DNA from: Nitzschia sp. pyKryTriq1
Taxonomy: Eukaryota; Bacillariophyta; Bacillariophyceae; Bacillariales; Bacillariaceae
Reading direction: 5' to 3'
Assembly (NCBI GenBank): GCA_956465555.1
Contig: OY101119.1
Location: forward strand, 3,086,629-3,150,628
DNA: 64,000 bases
How positions within the stretch are numbered: the first letter of the stretch is position 1; every line of letters begins with the position of its first letter. Below the pieces are notes generated by a model, which was not told where the DNA came from, made no database searches, and saw only the letters and a program-made list of their open reading frames with translations. Below are positions 10,289-20,698 of the stretch, piece by piece. A program made the position numbers and the translations under genes.

Positions 10289-11998
10289 TTACCGCAACGT
10301 ATCCGTGGGTGGAAGTCCCGGTTGCCAAGGGACTCGACGTTGCCAGTTGGCGGCCTTGGCCCTACTGGATACCGGACTTTGAATAGTACTAGTAGTCGCA
10401 GCCTCCTTCTTCTTGGTCTTGTTGACAGTGGCAGCTGCCTTTCGAATTTGCTCGAGCGCCTTTTGCAGTGGCTCTTGGGCCCGTTTGAGTATCCCCGATG
10501 ACTCCTCGTTTGTAGTTTCCCCCTGGACATCAGCAGTAGCAGACATTTTGTTCTTCTTTGTATCTTTTTCCAACTCCACCGCCGCGGCATCGTCTTGTTC
10601 CCTTCGTTCCTGTTCTTCTGCTTCTTCCCGTCGACGCTGTCGCTCCTGTTCTTCCTGTGCCAGCAGTCGTTCTTGTTCTTGTTGTCGTAGCAACAATTGA
10701 GCTTCCTGTTCTTGAGCCTCCTCTTGTTCCTGTTCCAGTAGCCTATTACTGATGTGCTGACGTTGGTCTTCCATCATTACGGCTTGGATGCGACGTTGTT
10801 CTTGTATTTTCGAGGCAGTGTCCCGTTGACGTTCTTGATCTTGCAACATTTCTTGTTGCTGCTGCTGATAGAGTTGTTGTTCCCGCACGGCCATGGCCTT
10901 GGCCAGGGATCTCATCTTTTGACGTTGTTTTTCAATCGCAGCATGCGTCTTGATACGTTCCGCATGCAATTCCGCTTGATATTGATCCGATAGGTTCGCG
11001 GCAATTTGCGCCAGCCGTTCCTTTCCTTCCTTCCAGACTTGAGCTCGTGCTTCTTGTTTCGCTTGTTCGATCCGCTCTTGCCACAATCGATCCATTTCTT
11101 GTAGCTGTGCTTGGGTTTGTTGATGCATCCGTGTCGTCAGTTCTTCGACTTGTCGTTCGTAATCCACAGAAAGGTCTTCTTGACGGTACATTTGGGCTTG
11201 TTGACATTGTTCTTGCAATTGGTCCACTTGACGTTGTTGATCTTCCAACAAATCTTCGAGAGCTTGTTTGGCTTGTGCCAATTCTTGATATTGATCTTCC
11301 AGGGCCTGCAGCTGTTCTTGCAATTCCAGTGCTTGTTGCAATCGTTGTCGATCGGCCTTGGCGAACGATGCGGCGGAAGCAGTAATACTACTAGTTGCAG
11401 GAGTATTACCATTATTAAATGATGATAATAATACTGCCGATGATAATGAGGACGTTGTTTGCTTCTCCAAACGCTTGGTTTCGTCCACCACCGACCGCAA
11501 CTGTTGTTCGAGCCATGTGATTTGTTCTTGCAAGGCTTGACGATATTGTATTTGTTGTTGCTTTCGTCGTCTACCAGAAAGTACTATTAGTGGAAATGAC
11601 AGGCTTTGCCACCACGGTTGTTGATGAGAAGAAGAAGAAGAAGAAGATGATGATGATGATGATGGTGATGTGTTGTTATCGATGATGATGGTGGTGGAGG
11701 TGGATCCTCCGCGTATTATTCGTACCGATTTTACCAAATACGCTTCGTTGCTGTCCTTGTTTTTGTTCTTGTTCTTGTTCCTGTTCTTGTTGACGATGAT
11801 GGCGTTGTTGGAAGCAGAGCCACGTGTGGCAGCAGAAGCAGCAACAGCAGCAGCAGCAGCAGCAGCATCAGTGGTAGCAACAGAGGAAGCGCAATAGGGG
11901 TCTGCTGCTGCTGCTGCTGCCGCGAGAGCGACCATGATAGTACAGCAGGCAGCCCAAAAGCAGACTACACGTGCTGACGCCGAGCCGGGGACGGGCAT
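10289..11998 (-). CDS. Secreted or plastid-directed long coiled-coil protein
   Basis: A 569-residue intronless protein. The first 32 residues (VVCFWAACCTIMVALAAAAAAA core) look like a signal peptide cleaved before DPYC. Residues about 150-500 form a nearly unbroken Q/E/L/R-rich coiled coil with heptad-like phrases such as LEQQLRSVVDETKRLEKQ and QEQEEAQEQEAQLL. The C-terminus is basic (NKTKKKEAATT, NWQRRVPWQPG). No AAF-type plastid motif follows the signal, so the destination is open: secretory system, cell wall/silica compartment or plastid. I recognise no family. Poly-A, NK and S/T runs lie in the N-terminal third. Function unknown. Confidence 0.65.
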   Translation of the reverse strand: MPVPGSASARVVCFWAACCTIMVALAAAAAAADPYCASSVATTDAAAAAAAVAASAATRGSASNNAIIVNKNRNKNKNKNKDSNEAYLVKSVRIIRGGSTSTTIIIDNNTSPSSSSSSSSSSSSHQQPWWQSLSFPLIVLSGRRRKQQQIQYRQALQEQITWLEQQLRSVVDETKRLEKQTTSSLSSAVLLSSFNNGNTPATSSITASAASFAKADRQRLQQALELQEQLQALEDQYQELAQAKQALEDLLEDQQRQVDQLQEQCQQAQMYRQEDLSVDYERQVEELTTRMHQQTQAQLQEMDRLWQERIEQAKQEARAQVWKEGKERLAQIAANLSDQYQAELHAERIKTHAAIEKQRQKMRSLAKAMAVREQQLYQQQQQEMLQDQERQRDTASKIQEQRRIQAVMMEDQRQHISNRLLEQEQEEAQEQEAQLLLRQQEQERLLAQEEQERQRRREEAEEQERREQDDAAAVELEKDTKKNKMSATADVQGETTNEESSGILKRAQEPLQKALEQIRKAAATVNKTKKKEAATTSTIQSPVSSRAKAANWQRRVPWQPGLPPTDTLR

Positions 11999-12968
11999 TC
12001 TGCAACAACAACAACAACAACAACAACTAGTAGTAGTAGACTACTACTACTAGCTTGAGTGTATTCTTGACTGGGAATGAAAAGCTCTGAAACTTGCGCA
12101 CTGTGCCTGAGGAGTAATTGTTTCCCGACCAATCAAATCAAATACAATGCAATACAATACAATACAATATGCCAGTATAATAGAGAAGCCGCGTCGATCG
12201 ATCGATCATTCAATCAATCAATCAATCAATCAATCACTGCTTGTTGCGTTGTACATGTTATATGTATGCAGATAGTATGATGATGAGGATGGTGATAGTA
12301 CAGTACCTGTGGTAGTACCACAGGTAGTATGCCTGATGTGTAGATAGAGTGAACGAAGGCCACAACGAACACATAAAATACCGCGGTATTCTACAAACTC
12401 GCGGGAGGAAAACGAAAGGATCCGCGAGATCTTGTACAGTTAGTACTGGGTACCGCGGTACTCGCGTACCGGTACATACTGTACATACTACTTCTGCAAC
12501 GTGGCAGAAAGCCCTTGGGGCAAAGGACAGACCTTTGAGAGGAGTCCTGCGCAGCAGCGCTCACAGCCAGTCAATAATTTTTTTCAACAGATAGAACAGA
12601 ACTTGTACAAGTAGCGTCTACTTATTGGCTTTTATTCATTCGTCCCTGGTAGTGCCTGCTGGTGTTTCTACCGGTACATGCTTGTACAGTAGCGAACCGA
12701 CAAAATGCATGCAGATGATGTCGACTGAAGCTGATGTCGCCCAGTTCTCCATCATGGTCGCGGGGTTCGCAACCCCAACACCATCCATGCAGATGTCTAC
12801 TGAAGATGATGTCGCCAAGTTCTCCATCATGGTCGCGGGGTTCGCATGCAGGCAAGCTTGCAGGCTTGTTCATTGTGGTGGTGTTTTTGCGGTTCGCAGC
12901 CAGATCTCACATCACTACTAGATATCGGACAGACAGTATTTGTAGAAAAAGAAGGAAGGTTTGGGTTA
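11999..12968. other. Intergenic with simple repeats and a 65-bp direct repeat
   Basis: The stretch holds a CAA run (12001-12025), an AATC run (about 12208-12236) and two related copies of a block of about 65 bp (about 12709-12773 and 12784-12848) that share CCATCATGGTCGCGGGGTTC. No gene is supported. The end abuts the transposon target site TTA at 12966. Confidence 0.5.
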
Positions 12969-13182
12969 GACCCGTTTTCAACGCGCGGTCGGATCCGACC
13001 TCATGGTAGGACCCGACTTGTGGCGAATATTCGCCAGTCCTTCTCGGTTTTCAACGTGGTAGGATGGTAGGATGGTAGGACAACCTACCAAGGCCAGGCT
13101 TTCCGGCCAATTTATGCATCCTCTTACCTCTTTACTAGATCAATCTCTCCATTTCCATTATTCTATCTATATTATAAACACC

Positions 13183-13725
13183 ATGTCTGATGACGATGGA
13201 GGATCTGATCACGACTGGTGGTTGTTTGATAGTGCTGACGAAGACGAAGAGGACGAGGACGATGATGATGACTTCATCGTCTTTGCTGCTGCTGCCGAAG
13301 AGGAGTCGTCAAGAAATCCACCGGCATCGTTTCATGTCAGAGATAGATTGGAGTGGGAAGAGCATGTTGCGCAACTCATGTTGGAAGGAGAAAGTTCATT
13401 CTCACGCATGTATCGAATGTCATATGAGTCCTTCCAAGAACTAGCACGCCTTCTGCATCCCTTCATCTCCGTAAATGCTACCATGTCGAAAATCAGGACG
13501 TCATTAATGGCATTTGGTGGCATGACATCTTGGCGCAATGCCTCGTATTGCTTCTTGTTCTCGTGCATCCCAACAATCGCTTCAACCATCTCTGATTTCT
13601 TTTTATTCTTCACGCCTTTGATCTGCAAGCGGCTGCAGATGGTTCGTAGTTGCTTCGCAGAAAAAGATGCAAAAGACTTACCGAAGACACCCTTTGCCTT
13701 TCCACTGTCGTCCTCTTCGACATGA
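13183..13725 (+). pseudogene. N-terminal fragment of Harbinger transposase
   Basis: The frame starts at ATG 13183 after CACC. An acidic N-terminus (residues about 10-45) is followed by RLEWEEHVAQL and FSRMYRMSYESFQELARLL, which resembles the region before the DDE domain in PIF/Harbinger transposases (FRMS-x-E-x-F type). Resemblance ends near 13490; the later residues are the antisense of the second transposon gene. The DDE catalytic domain is absent. The fragment could at most encode a short DNA-binding or interaction piece. Confidence 0.55.
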
Positions 13726-13865
13726 GACCATTCGAGGTCATTGAGGGTTGTGGTTGAGTCGCCCACTTCAGGAGCTTCGTGAGGCAACACAACAGGAGAC
13801 GTCTCATCGTCCGAGGACCCGCTTCCGGCGGTCTCGTCGTTGCTAGACGAGTTCGAAGAGCTCAT
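13332..13865 (-). pseudogene. N-terminal fragment of the second Harbinger protein
   Basis: The frame starts at ATG 13865 with a Ser/acidic leader. Residues about 60-105 contain FSAKQLRTICSRLQIKGVKN followed by KKSEMVEAIV, which looks like a SAP-type helix-turn-helix DNA-binding motif. PIF/Harbinger elements normally carry a second, DNA-binding protein beside the transposase. Resemblance to coding sequence stops near 13490, where the internal deletion joins it to the transposase fragment. The family assignment rests on context and on the SAP-like pattern only. Confidence 0.45.
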
Positions 13866-14412
13866 TTTAAAAATAATGAAAACAAAATACTACAAGCTGC
13901 GCCAGAAATCAGGTTGGTTGTCACGCCAGAAATAGAAAGGTTCGTTGTCGCCGCGCCAGAAATAAAGTTGTCGCCGCGCCAGAAATAAAAAGGTTGGGTG
14001 TTTCGTACCAGGTACTACGATACCGGTACGAGTACATGTACAGTAGTACGATACGATACGATACGAGTACATGTAGTACTGTACGAGTACAATACGAGTA
14101 ATGTAATGTACCGGTACTGTACCGAAAGCCGAAGAGAGAGTCTTCGAAAGAAAGATGAAAAGAGACAACAAGCGGCGGTATTTTAATATTTTGCATGCTG
14201 AATGTGCGTCGGCGGCAGGTGCCGAAAGTCGAGCGGAGAATGATGTTGTGAAACGGTCAAAGTGGTCATCGAAGGTCCGACCTAGGTCGGACCGTCCACC
14301 CAAAAAGTCGGGTCCGACCTCAATTTGGTGGACCGGACATTCGGAGAAACTCCGCCCGTCCGACTTTTTGGTCGGATCCGACCAGATCCGACCTCGTTGA
14401 AAACGCCCCTTA

Positions 14413-14974
14413 GCAGAAAAGTGGCACAGTTCGGATTCGTCCCTGGTCCTGGTTTCTAGTATTGTATCTGCGTGTTGGTATCGAGCGAGGTTCGCAACAA
14501 AGTTCGCACATCACCAGTAGATTCTCCCTCAGTTCATTCGCGCCGAGCGAACTCGCCTGCTGGATTGTGAGAAGTGAGAACCGCTACCGATTTAGGTAGA
14601 GTAGGTCGTTTAAGCCCAAGATCCAGAAATCGTTAATTCAACATTCAGAAACCAAGGATCGATAAAGGGAAAGGCTCCCGCAAAAAAGCAAAACATCACT
14701 ATCTACTTCAACTACTACTTTTTAACTCAGCGCTTACAACCACAGGTAAAGGAGCAACTCACAATCGCACGCTAAAGATTTACGATAGACAGGCGTCTTT
14801 TCCAGAGAACTTCACTACTGCTCATAGCACAGACCAAAATTTTCATCGCTCTACTCTACTCTCTGGAGCTAGTAGTTGCTCTCACGACAACTCACAATCC
14901 TTGCTTCTCATCATCAGCATTATTCCGACTACTATAATATTATCATTACCGATAATAGCCAACAACCTAACACC
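14413..14974. other. Intergenic / 5' leader of TPR-like gene
   Basis: No gene is supported. The last 250 bases are C/T/A-rich with CTCACAAC-type phrases and may be the promoter and leader of the gene starting at 14975. Confidence 0.45.
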
Positions 14975-15754
14975 ATGACGGACAGCTACTCCAATTCCTT
15001 CGAGAAGGCAATCGCCTTCAACAACGCTGGAGCGCAACATATAGAGCGTGAAGACTACAAGTCCGCTCTCAAGGCTCTGACGGTCGCCTTTTACAGCTTC
15101 AAAAAGACTTACAACCAGAACAAACGATGTCCGCCGGCGACTTCAGGGCCATCGCCATTGCCAGCATCATCAGCGCCAGCATCATCGGCATCACTGGCGA
15201 CACCGTCCTCCGCTTCCCCGTCATCCCAGCAGGAGAATCAGCAGCACAACAAGACTTCCAACATTGATGAATTCATGAAGAAGCTTCCGTATGACACGTC
15301 TGATGAAGAACAAGACAAGAACAAGGTCAGCATCGTCTACCAACACCCGATTCGACTTCCAGAAACGCTCGAGTCGAGCATGGACTCTTGCGGTCTCGCC
15401 TCCACTGCGATAACCTTCAATCTTGCCCTGGCCAACCACCTGCTTGGACTTGAAACAAAGAACGTGGATGTACTGAAAACTGCGGCTCGCCTGTATGAAT
15501 ATGGCATCAGTTTGGAGCGCATCCGAGGTCGGTCGTTGGTATCGCATTTCTTCCTACTCTCCAACCTCAATAACCTTGGCCACGTTCATCGAAACGTGAA
15601 CGATTTGGATCGATCACGAAAGTGCTTTCGACAGTTGTTGTCTACTCTTTTGTATCTTACACAAAACCGACGCGTCAACCCGAACGATGTGCAAGCATTT
15701 TTCGGGAGTACATCTCTAGGGAGCAGTACATCCCACTGTGCTGGAGCCGCATAG
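14975..15754 (+). CDS. TPR-like protein
   Basis: A 259-residue frame from the ATG at 14975 (context CACCATG); an earlier in-frame ATG at 14876 would add 33 residues and seems less likely. Residues about 8-45 (FEKAIAFNNAGAQHIEREDY and following KSALKALTVAF) form a TPR-like helix pair. Residues about 175-230 (ARLYEYGISLER, NNLGHVHRNVNDLDRSRKCF) form a second pair. Between them lies a P/S/A-rich linker. The spacing suggests only two or three repeats. Related short TPR proteins are common in diatoms, with unknown partners. No targeting signal is visible. Confidence 0.6.
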   Translation: MTDSYSNSFEKAIAFNNAGAQHIEREDYKSALKALTVAFYSFKKTYNQNKRCPPATSGPSPLPASSAPASSASLATPSSASPSSQQENQQHNKTSNIDEFMKKLPYDTSDEEQDKNKVSIVYQHPIRLPETLESSMDSCGLASTAITFNLALANHLLGLETKNVDVLKTAARLYEYGISLERIRGRSLVSHFFLLSNLNNLGHVHRNVNDLDRSRKCFRQLLSTLLYLTQNRRVNPNDVQAFFGSTSLGSSTSHCAGAA

Positions 15755-16510
15755 TGGTGGTGGTGGTAGATAGACGGCGACGAACCTAGCTAACTTCCAA
15801 ACAACATCATAATAATTTTTAAACCATTGACTTGTCCACTAGTAGTATTGTAAGTCCTAAAGCTTACAATCGCTACCCCACTCTACTAGTACAGAGCTTG
15901 TATATCGTAAAATAGCGCAAAAGCACAGTCTATTTTAGCTTCTACTACTGTAGTAGCGCCCTTGCTACGCTTGAGAGCAATGAATCATCATCATCCATGT
16001 CTCTCTTTGCGCTGGAAGAGCCAACATCACATACCGGTACCAGGTACTGTACACATACACATTACAAGGCTTGACTCAGTGGACTCTTTTCACCCGTACG
16101 CTGGTACGTACGTAATGCAAGAACAATAATGATATGAATCATCCGTGTCCGGATCATTCAACGAATCAGTATGATATGTATCCGTGTCCGGATCAATGAA
16201 TCATCGCAGTACGTCGGGTTCGCTCTGCGCCGGTATGTATCCGTGTCCGGATCAACGAATCATCGCCGTGCGTCGGGTTAGTTCTGCGCCGAGAGCGGAA
16301 ACATCGAACAATAATAGTTTCGGACCCAAACAAATAAAACGACAAATGATGTTTGTAGCGCCGGAAAAACACGCGAAAGTACTACCGTATTGTACCTGGT
16401 GTGTGCCACCTATTAATTACTCTAATTGACCATCTTTATAAGGTCTGAGAACCCCGAGCACCACTTCGTCGTCATCATCATGCATGTATCATGGACTAAG
16501 GGCGAAAATT
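15755..16510. other. Intergenic with a repeated ATCCGTGTCCGGATC motif
   Basis: No gene is supported. The sequence ATCCGTGTCCGGATCA occurs three times (from about 16141, 16178 and 16236). The last two copies are followed by a longer shared block (ATGAATCATCGC..., CGTCGGGTT..., CTGCGCC) of about 60 bp. The same core occurs inverted at 54641-54660. Confidence 0.55.
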
Positions 16511-16590
16511 CCGTGCTGCTGCACGGCAACTTGATTTCCGCGCGTGAGCGCCGTGCTGCTGCACGGCAACTTGATTTCCGCGCGTGAGCG
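16511..16590. repeat. 40-bp perfect tandem duplication
   Basis: The 40-bp unit starting CCGTGCTGCTGCACGGCAAC occurs at 16511-16550 and 16551-16590 without change. It contains a small palindrome (GTGCTGCTGCAC). It directly precedes the larger 267-bp duplication. Confidence 0.9.
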
Positions 16591-17148
16591 CAGAGTGCCA
16601 CTCGTTTCACGCGATAGCACGCGCGGGAAAATATTTTATGCCATTATTTCACGCGATAGCGCTAGTAATAGACATTATTTCATACAATATCACACGATAG
16701 CGCTAGTAATAGACATTATTTCATACAATATCACGCGATAGCGCTAGTAATAGACATTATGGCATGAATCACATCTATCGTCGTAGAAATAGAAATCTTT
16801 CACGCGATAGCACTACGGCCATCATGTTATGATATTTGGCTTCACGAGATAGCGCGTTGCCGGCGACGCCCCATTTCTCGCCAGAGTGCCACTCGTTTCA
16901 CGCGATAGCACGCGCGGGAAAATATTTTATGCCATTATTTCACGCGATAGCGCTAGTAATAGACATTATTTCATACAATATCACACGATAGCGCTAGTAA
17001 TAGACATTATTTCATACAATATCACGCGATAGCGCTAGTAATAGACATTATGGCATGAATCACATCTATCGTCGTAGAAATAGAAATCTTTCACGCGATA
17101 GCACTACGGCCATCATGTTATGATATTTGGCTTCACGAGATAGCGCGT
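16591..17148. repeat. 267-bp direct duplication built of CACGCGATAGC motifs
   Basis: Copies lie at about 16591-16857 and 16882-17148 and look identical by eye. Each contains 41-bp sub-repeats around CGATAGCGCTAGTAATAGAC and further CACGCGATAGCAC motifs. The spacer between the copies (16858-16881) contains TGCCGGCGACGCC, which reappears near 17816. The reverse complement of CACGCGATAGCAC occurs at about 51134. No coding potential is seen. Confidence 0.85.
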
Positions 17149-18464
17149 GGATTTTCGGTCATCGATCATCGGTCGTTCACAAACACAACAACATAATACG
17201 ACAACTGCACAACCTCATCTTCCAGTAGTTGTATCTCGACCAATTCTCTCTCTCTCTTTCGGCAAATAAAATAGTGGTCTCTCTTTTCGGCAAATAAAAT
17301 AGTGGTAAGTCAAATGAATTGTTGTTTGTAATAAAATACGGCGTCTTTTTGTTTCGAGACAGGCTGGTTGCCAGAGTATCCCGTTGCGTACCTCCTTGGT
17401 AGTAGCGGGAAGTTTATTGTGACGGGCGTTGATTCGATCCATCGTCTCGCGGGGCCCAGCGAGGCTGCCACAGAGGGGCGGCCAGAGCCTACTCGTTTCC
17501 CACCGTGGTTTTTGTTTGCTTTTGCCATTCGTTCTCGTCGTACGAGTATGGAAATGAATGGTTATCATCATTGTTGTGGAGATAGAGAGACGGAATCCTT
17601 TGAGATGAAGCATTGGCAGCAGAAACCAGGCTGGAGCTAAATTTCTAGATTATGTTATTGACTTCACGTTTGTATGTCTAAATATTTCTATTATGTTTTC
17701 TTCTCTATCTAAATTTGTCGTGGATTTTCGGTCATCGATCATTCTCGACCAATTCTCTCTCTCTCTTTCGGCAAATAAAATAGTGGTCTCTCTTTTCGGC
17801 AAATAAAATAGTGGTTGCCGGCGACGCCCAAGACCGGAGTGTTTCTTCGCATTCTGCTGGTGTTTTGGATTTACTGGTTCGTCTACTACCTCTACTGACT
17901 CATCGACTGCCTGTAAGACGGGCGTTGATTCGATCCATCGTCTCGCGGAGAAGACCGGAGTGTTTCTTCGCATTCTGCTGGTGTTTTGGATTTACTGGTT
18001 CGTCTACTACCTCTACTGACTCATCGACTGCCTCAACTTCCCTGAATGGTGCTGTGTTACCCATATTAGAGTTATTATCAGCTGCTGCTGCTGCTGCTGC
18101 TGCGTCGTTGTCGTCGTCGTCGTCTTCCGTTGAAATATCAGCTGCTGCGCCCTTGGTGGTAAAGAAAGCAGTGATGGATAGAGCATTTCTTCGTGGAGGG
18201 CCCAGCGAGGCTGCCACAGAGGGGCGGCCAGAGCCTACTCGTTTCCCACCGTGGTTTTTGTTTGCTTTTGCCATTCGTTCTCGTCGTACGAGTATGGAAA
18301 TGAATGGTTATCATCATTGTTGTGGAGATAGAGAGACGGAATCCTTTGAGATGAAGCATTGGCAGCAGAAACCAGGCTGGAGCTAAATTTCTAGATTATG
18401 TTATTGACTTCACGTTTGTATGTCTAAATATTTCTATTATGTTTTCTTCTCTATCTAAATTTGT
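17147..18464. repeat. Shuffled tandem duplication (modules in two different arrangements)
   Basis: Two related units start with GTGGATTTTCGGTCATCG (17147 and 17720) and end with the same 267-bp module (17452-17718 and 18198-18464). Between these anchors the contents differ: shared pieces are a TCTCGACC...AATAGTGG block (17234-17305, 17743-17814) and GACGGGCGTTGATTCG... (about 17420 and 17919). Unit two holds a duplicated block beginning AAGACCGGAGTGTTTC (17830 and 17951) that unit one lacks. On the - strand the 267-bp module encodes MAKANKNHGGKRVGSGRPS in both copies, then the frames diverge. Replication slippage or a module-capturing element are possible causes. Confidence 0.75.
18020..18274 (-). 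pseudogene. Possible GGKRVGSGRP-type protein fragment
   Basis: The frame starts at the ATG at 18274 with a basic, AT-hook-like segment (HGGKRVGSGRP), then S/A and poly-D/poly-A low complexity, then VDESVEVVDEPVNPKHQQN. A second copy of the first 27 residues starts at 17528. Such GGxRxGxGRP leaders are seen at the start of some transposase or phage-like DNA-binding proteins, but the rest is not recognisable. Because it lies within the shuffled duplication I regard it as a fragment, not a proven gene. Confidence 0.3.
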
Positions 18465-19492
18465 AGATTATGTTCCATCAGCATGGAATGGTGACCCGAC
18501 TAAGTGTCGCGAGGTTCGCGCAATCTATCTGCAGCTGTTCGGCAACTTGTCTGTGCCGATTGACTACCGGCGGTAGTAGAACAGCAGGTGCTGTCTGTAC
18601 CGGCGATATGTGTCAACGTCAGTTTTCTCCCCTCGTTTATACCCCCAAATCTATCAGCAGACTGCCAGTTCAAATATCCAATAATTAATTAAAGCGCTCA
18701 TTAAATGTACTGGTACCGGTACGAACTGTAAGTATCTTTCGTGCTGCGTTTTGAGTCCTGAGTCCTGAGTCGTCGTCGTCCTCCATGACTGGGACTGCTT
18801 GGCCATCGTCCGTTGTTGTCCGGTCCGGTGTCCGTGACCAGTCGGTCATTATTGTCTAACAATGGAGAAAGAATATGGCATACCTATTATTTCTCAGACG
18901 TGGATAAAACATCATGTGCCACCGAGCTAGCCCTGCGCGCGCAAGGCGAAGGCCACCGAAAAAAGTTCTGTTTTACCAAATTTCCGTCGGCACTTGGGAG
19001 TTTTGGCGCTGGGTGCTGCTGCTGGCATCGCCAAACAACGACGTAAAAACCCGCAGCACCCATCATCATCGATACTGTACGCTCGAGCTAGCATTCAAAA
19101 TTCAAGCCGTCACCCGCCCTGCCTCGCTCGGATGACTAATGTTGTTTAGATAGACTACGAGTACGAGCTTTTGTTGCGTGATGTTGTTGTGTGATGGTGT
19201 TGTTGCGTTGTTGTTGTGAGAATTATCGTATTTTTGTGGCATGGAGTTTTTATGCGGGTTATCGTAAAACTCCTACCGGTACAATAGAATAGAATTCAAA
19301 AGTTCCCTCTCAACTCATGCAGTATTGGTATTGGTCTTGTACGGTACCGTAGTATTAGCCAAACGCCAAAACACAGAAGAGGCCCAAGCAAGCACAAGTC
19401 CACCAAAGTAGTCTTCGTAGGCGAAACAGCAATCCATCAGCACATGCACAAACAGTAAAAGCAACAGCAACAAACGAAAGAAACGAAACAAA
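18465..19492. other. Intergenic
   Basis: I see no gene. The stretch holds short TTGTTG runs (about 19160-19220) and GGTACCGGTAC-type palindromes (about 18711-18721). Confidence 0.45.
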
Positions 19493-20503
19493 ATGCCATC
19501 AGCAACAGCATCCACATTGCTAATGAAGGCCATTACGACGCCGGCTCGAGTAGCCTCGTTGTTGGAGGCCAGCCGGGGACGTCGGCCTTTGCTCGCTCTG
19601 GAAATCCAGCGACATCGAATAGGAATGGCCATGGTGTGGAGTCCACTGGGAGGAGAAGATGATGTGGAATGGCTTCCGGACCTGGTAGTAGAAACAACAA
19701 CATCACCACCAAGTCTTACCGGTACTGGCACCAAGGATGAACAATCACACAAACAGAAGACGAACCGTACTACAAACACAGCAGGAGGACCATCCAAGAG
19801 AAGAGGGATATCACCACCTCCAGCAGAAAGAAGACGAAGAACACGCAGTGCTACAAGCACAAGTAGTCTCCAAGAACAACTGGCGTCCACCATACTTTCC
19901 CACGACGTTTGTGGCTTGGTGGTGGGATGGCCCGTACAAAAGGATTCTGGCAAGATGGGAGGGCCGTGTGGACGGGTCCTATACACTTTGGAATCCATGA
20001 TGATGATGGACGAGGTGCAAAGAAATACCACCCCCGCCGCCACCAGAACTAGTAGTACTAGTAGTGCATCGTCACGAAGCAGCAGAAGCAACAGTTACAA
20101 CAGTACTCGCACCGGTACTGCTGCTCCTTGCAGCAGCCTGCTCTTATCGTCCTCCCATCGGCCTTTGTGCTTTTGGACGCCTCCTTCGGTACTGGAAGAA
20201 GCGGCACCCTCTGGCACTACCGAAGACGAATGGGGACGATGTGCGGCCTACGGAAGAAAGGCACCAATGAACAAGACATTGCACTTGGCATCTCGAGAGC
20301 AATATGCCTTTGATGAAAATGTCCAAGCCATTGATCTTTGGGAAGACTTTTGGAAGTCTCACTGGCCCGAACTATACAACAAGAGAGAACGAAGAGACTC
20401 TTCTTCTTCTTGTTGTGGAAGCAGCAGCAGCAACAGCAACAACCTTGTAGCGGATTGGCGTGATGCGCCAGCTTACTCGGCAGCGGCTCAAGTAGCTATA
20501 TGA
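19493..20503 (+). CDS. RuvX/YqgF-like protein, catalytically degenerate
   Basis: A 336-residue frame starting MPSATASTLLMKAITTPARV, a basic amphipathic leader suited to mitochondrial targeting. Residues 33-48 (LLALEIQRHRIGMAMV) match the first strand of the RNase-H-like YqgF fold, whose usual form is LDxGxxRxGxA. Residues 139-163 (CGLVVGWPVQKDSGKMGGPC) match its LVVGLP motif. Family members process Holliday junctions or pre-16S rRNA. Here the first catalytic Asp is Glu37 and the usual WDER motif reads FWTPPS, so nuclease activity is doubtful. Long S/T and basic insertions separate the strands. The C-terminus (FDENVQAIDLWEDFW) may be the last helix. Family call moderate; role unknown. Confidence 0.5.
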   Translation: MPSATASTLLMKAITTPARVASLLEASRGRRPLLALEIQRHRIGMAMVWSPLGGEDDVEWLPDLVVETTTSPPSLTGTGTKDEQSHKQKTNRTTNTAGGPSKRRGISPPPAERRRRTRSATSTSSLQEQLASTILSHDVCGLVVGWPVQKDSGKMGGPCGRVLYTLESMMMMDEVQRNTTPAATRTSSTSSASSRSSRSNSYNSTRTGTAAPCSSLLLSSSHRPLCFWTPPSVLEEAAPSGTTEDEWGRCAAYGRKAPMNKTLHLASREQYAFDENVQAIDLWEDFWKSHWPELYNKRERRDSSSSCCGSSSSNSNNLVADWRDAPAYSAAAQVAI

Positions 20504-20698
20504 TAGACTAGAGTAGGTACAGTACAGTACTACTACAACGGTACATGATGATGATGATCATGATGACGATGACAACGTATAATCTTTAGTTTACTCAGTT
20601 ACTTTTACAATATTATTCTACATCTTCTTAAAATACAACTCGTAATATTATCTAGTGCATAACAATTCTTGCAGGGGCTCCACCGCTCCTCCGTCCAG

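Larger units (their letters stand above)
12969..14409. mobile_element. Non-autonomous PIF/Harbinger DNA transposon
   Basis: The 1441-bp element has inverted ends: the left begins GACCCGTTTTCAACG and the right, read inward on the - strand, begins GGGGCGTTTTCAACG; both continue into GGTCGGATC. It is flanked by TTA at 12966-12968 and 14410-14412, the 3-bp target duplication typical of PIF/Harbinger. The subterminal zones carry further GGTCGGATCCGACC-type repeats. Inside are the N-terminal parts of two convergent frames, a transposase-like one (+) and a second protein (-), joined near 13490. The catalytic core that should lie between is missing, so this copy cannot be autonomous. The clean target duplication suggests fairly recent insertion. 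Confidence 0.85.
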
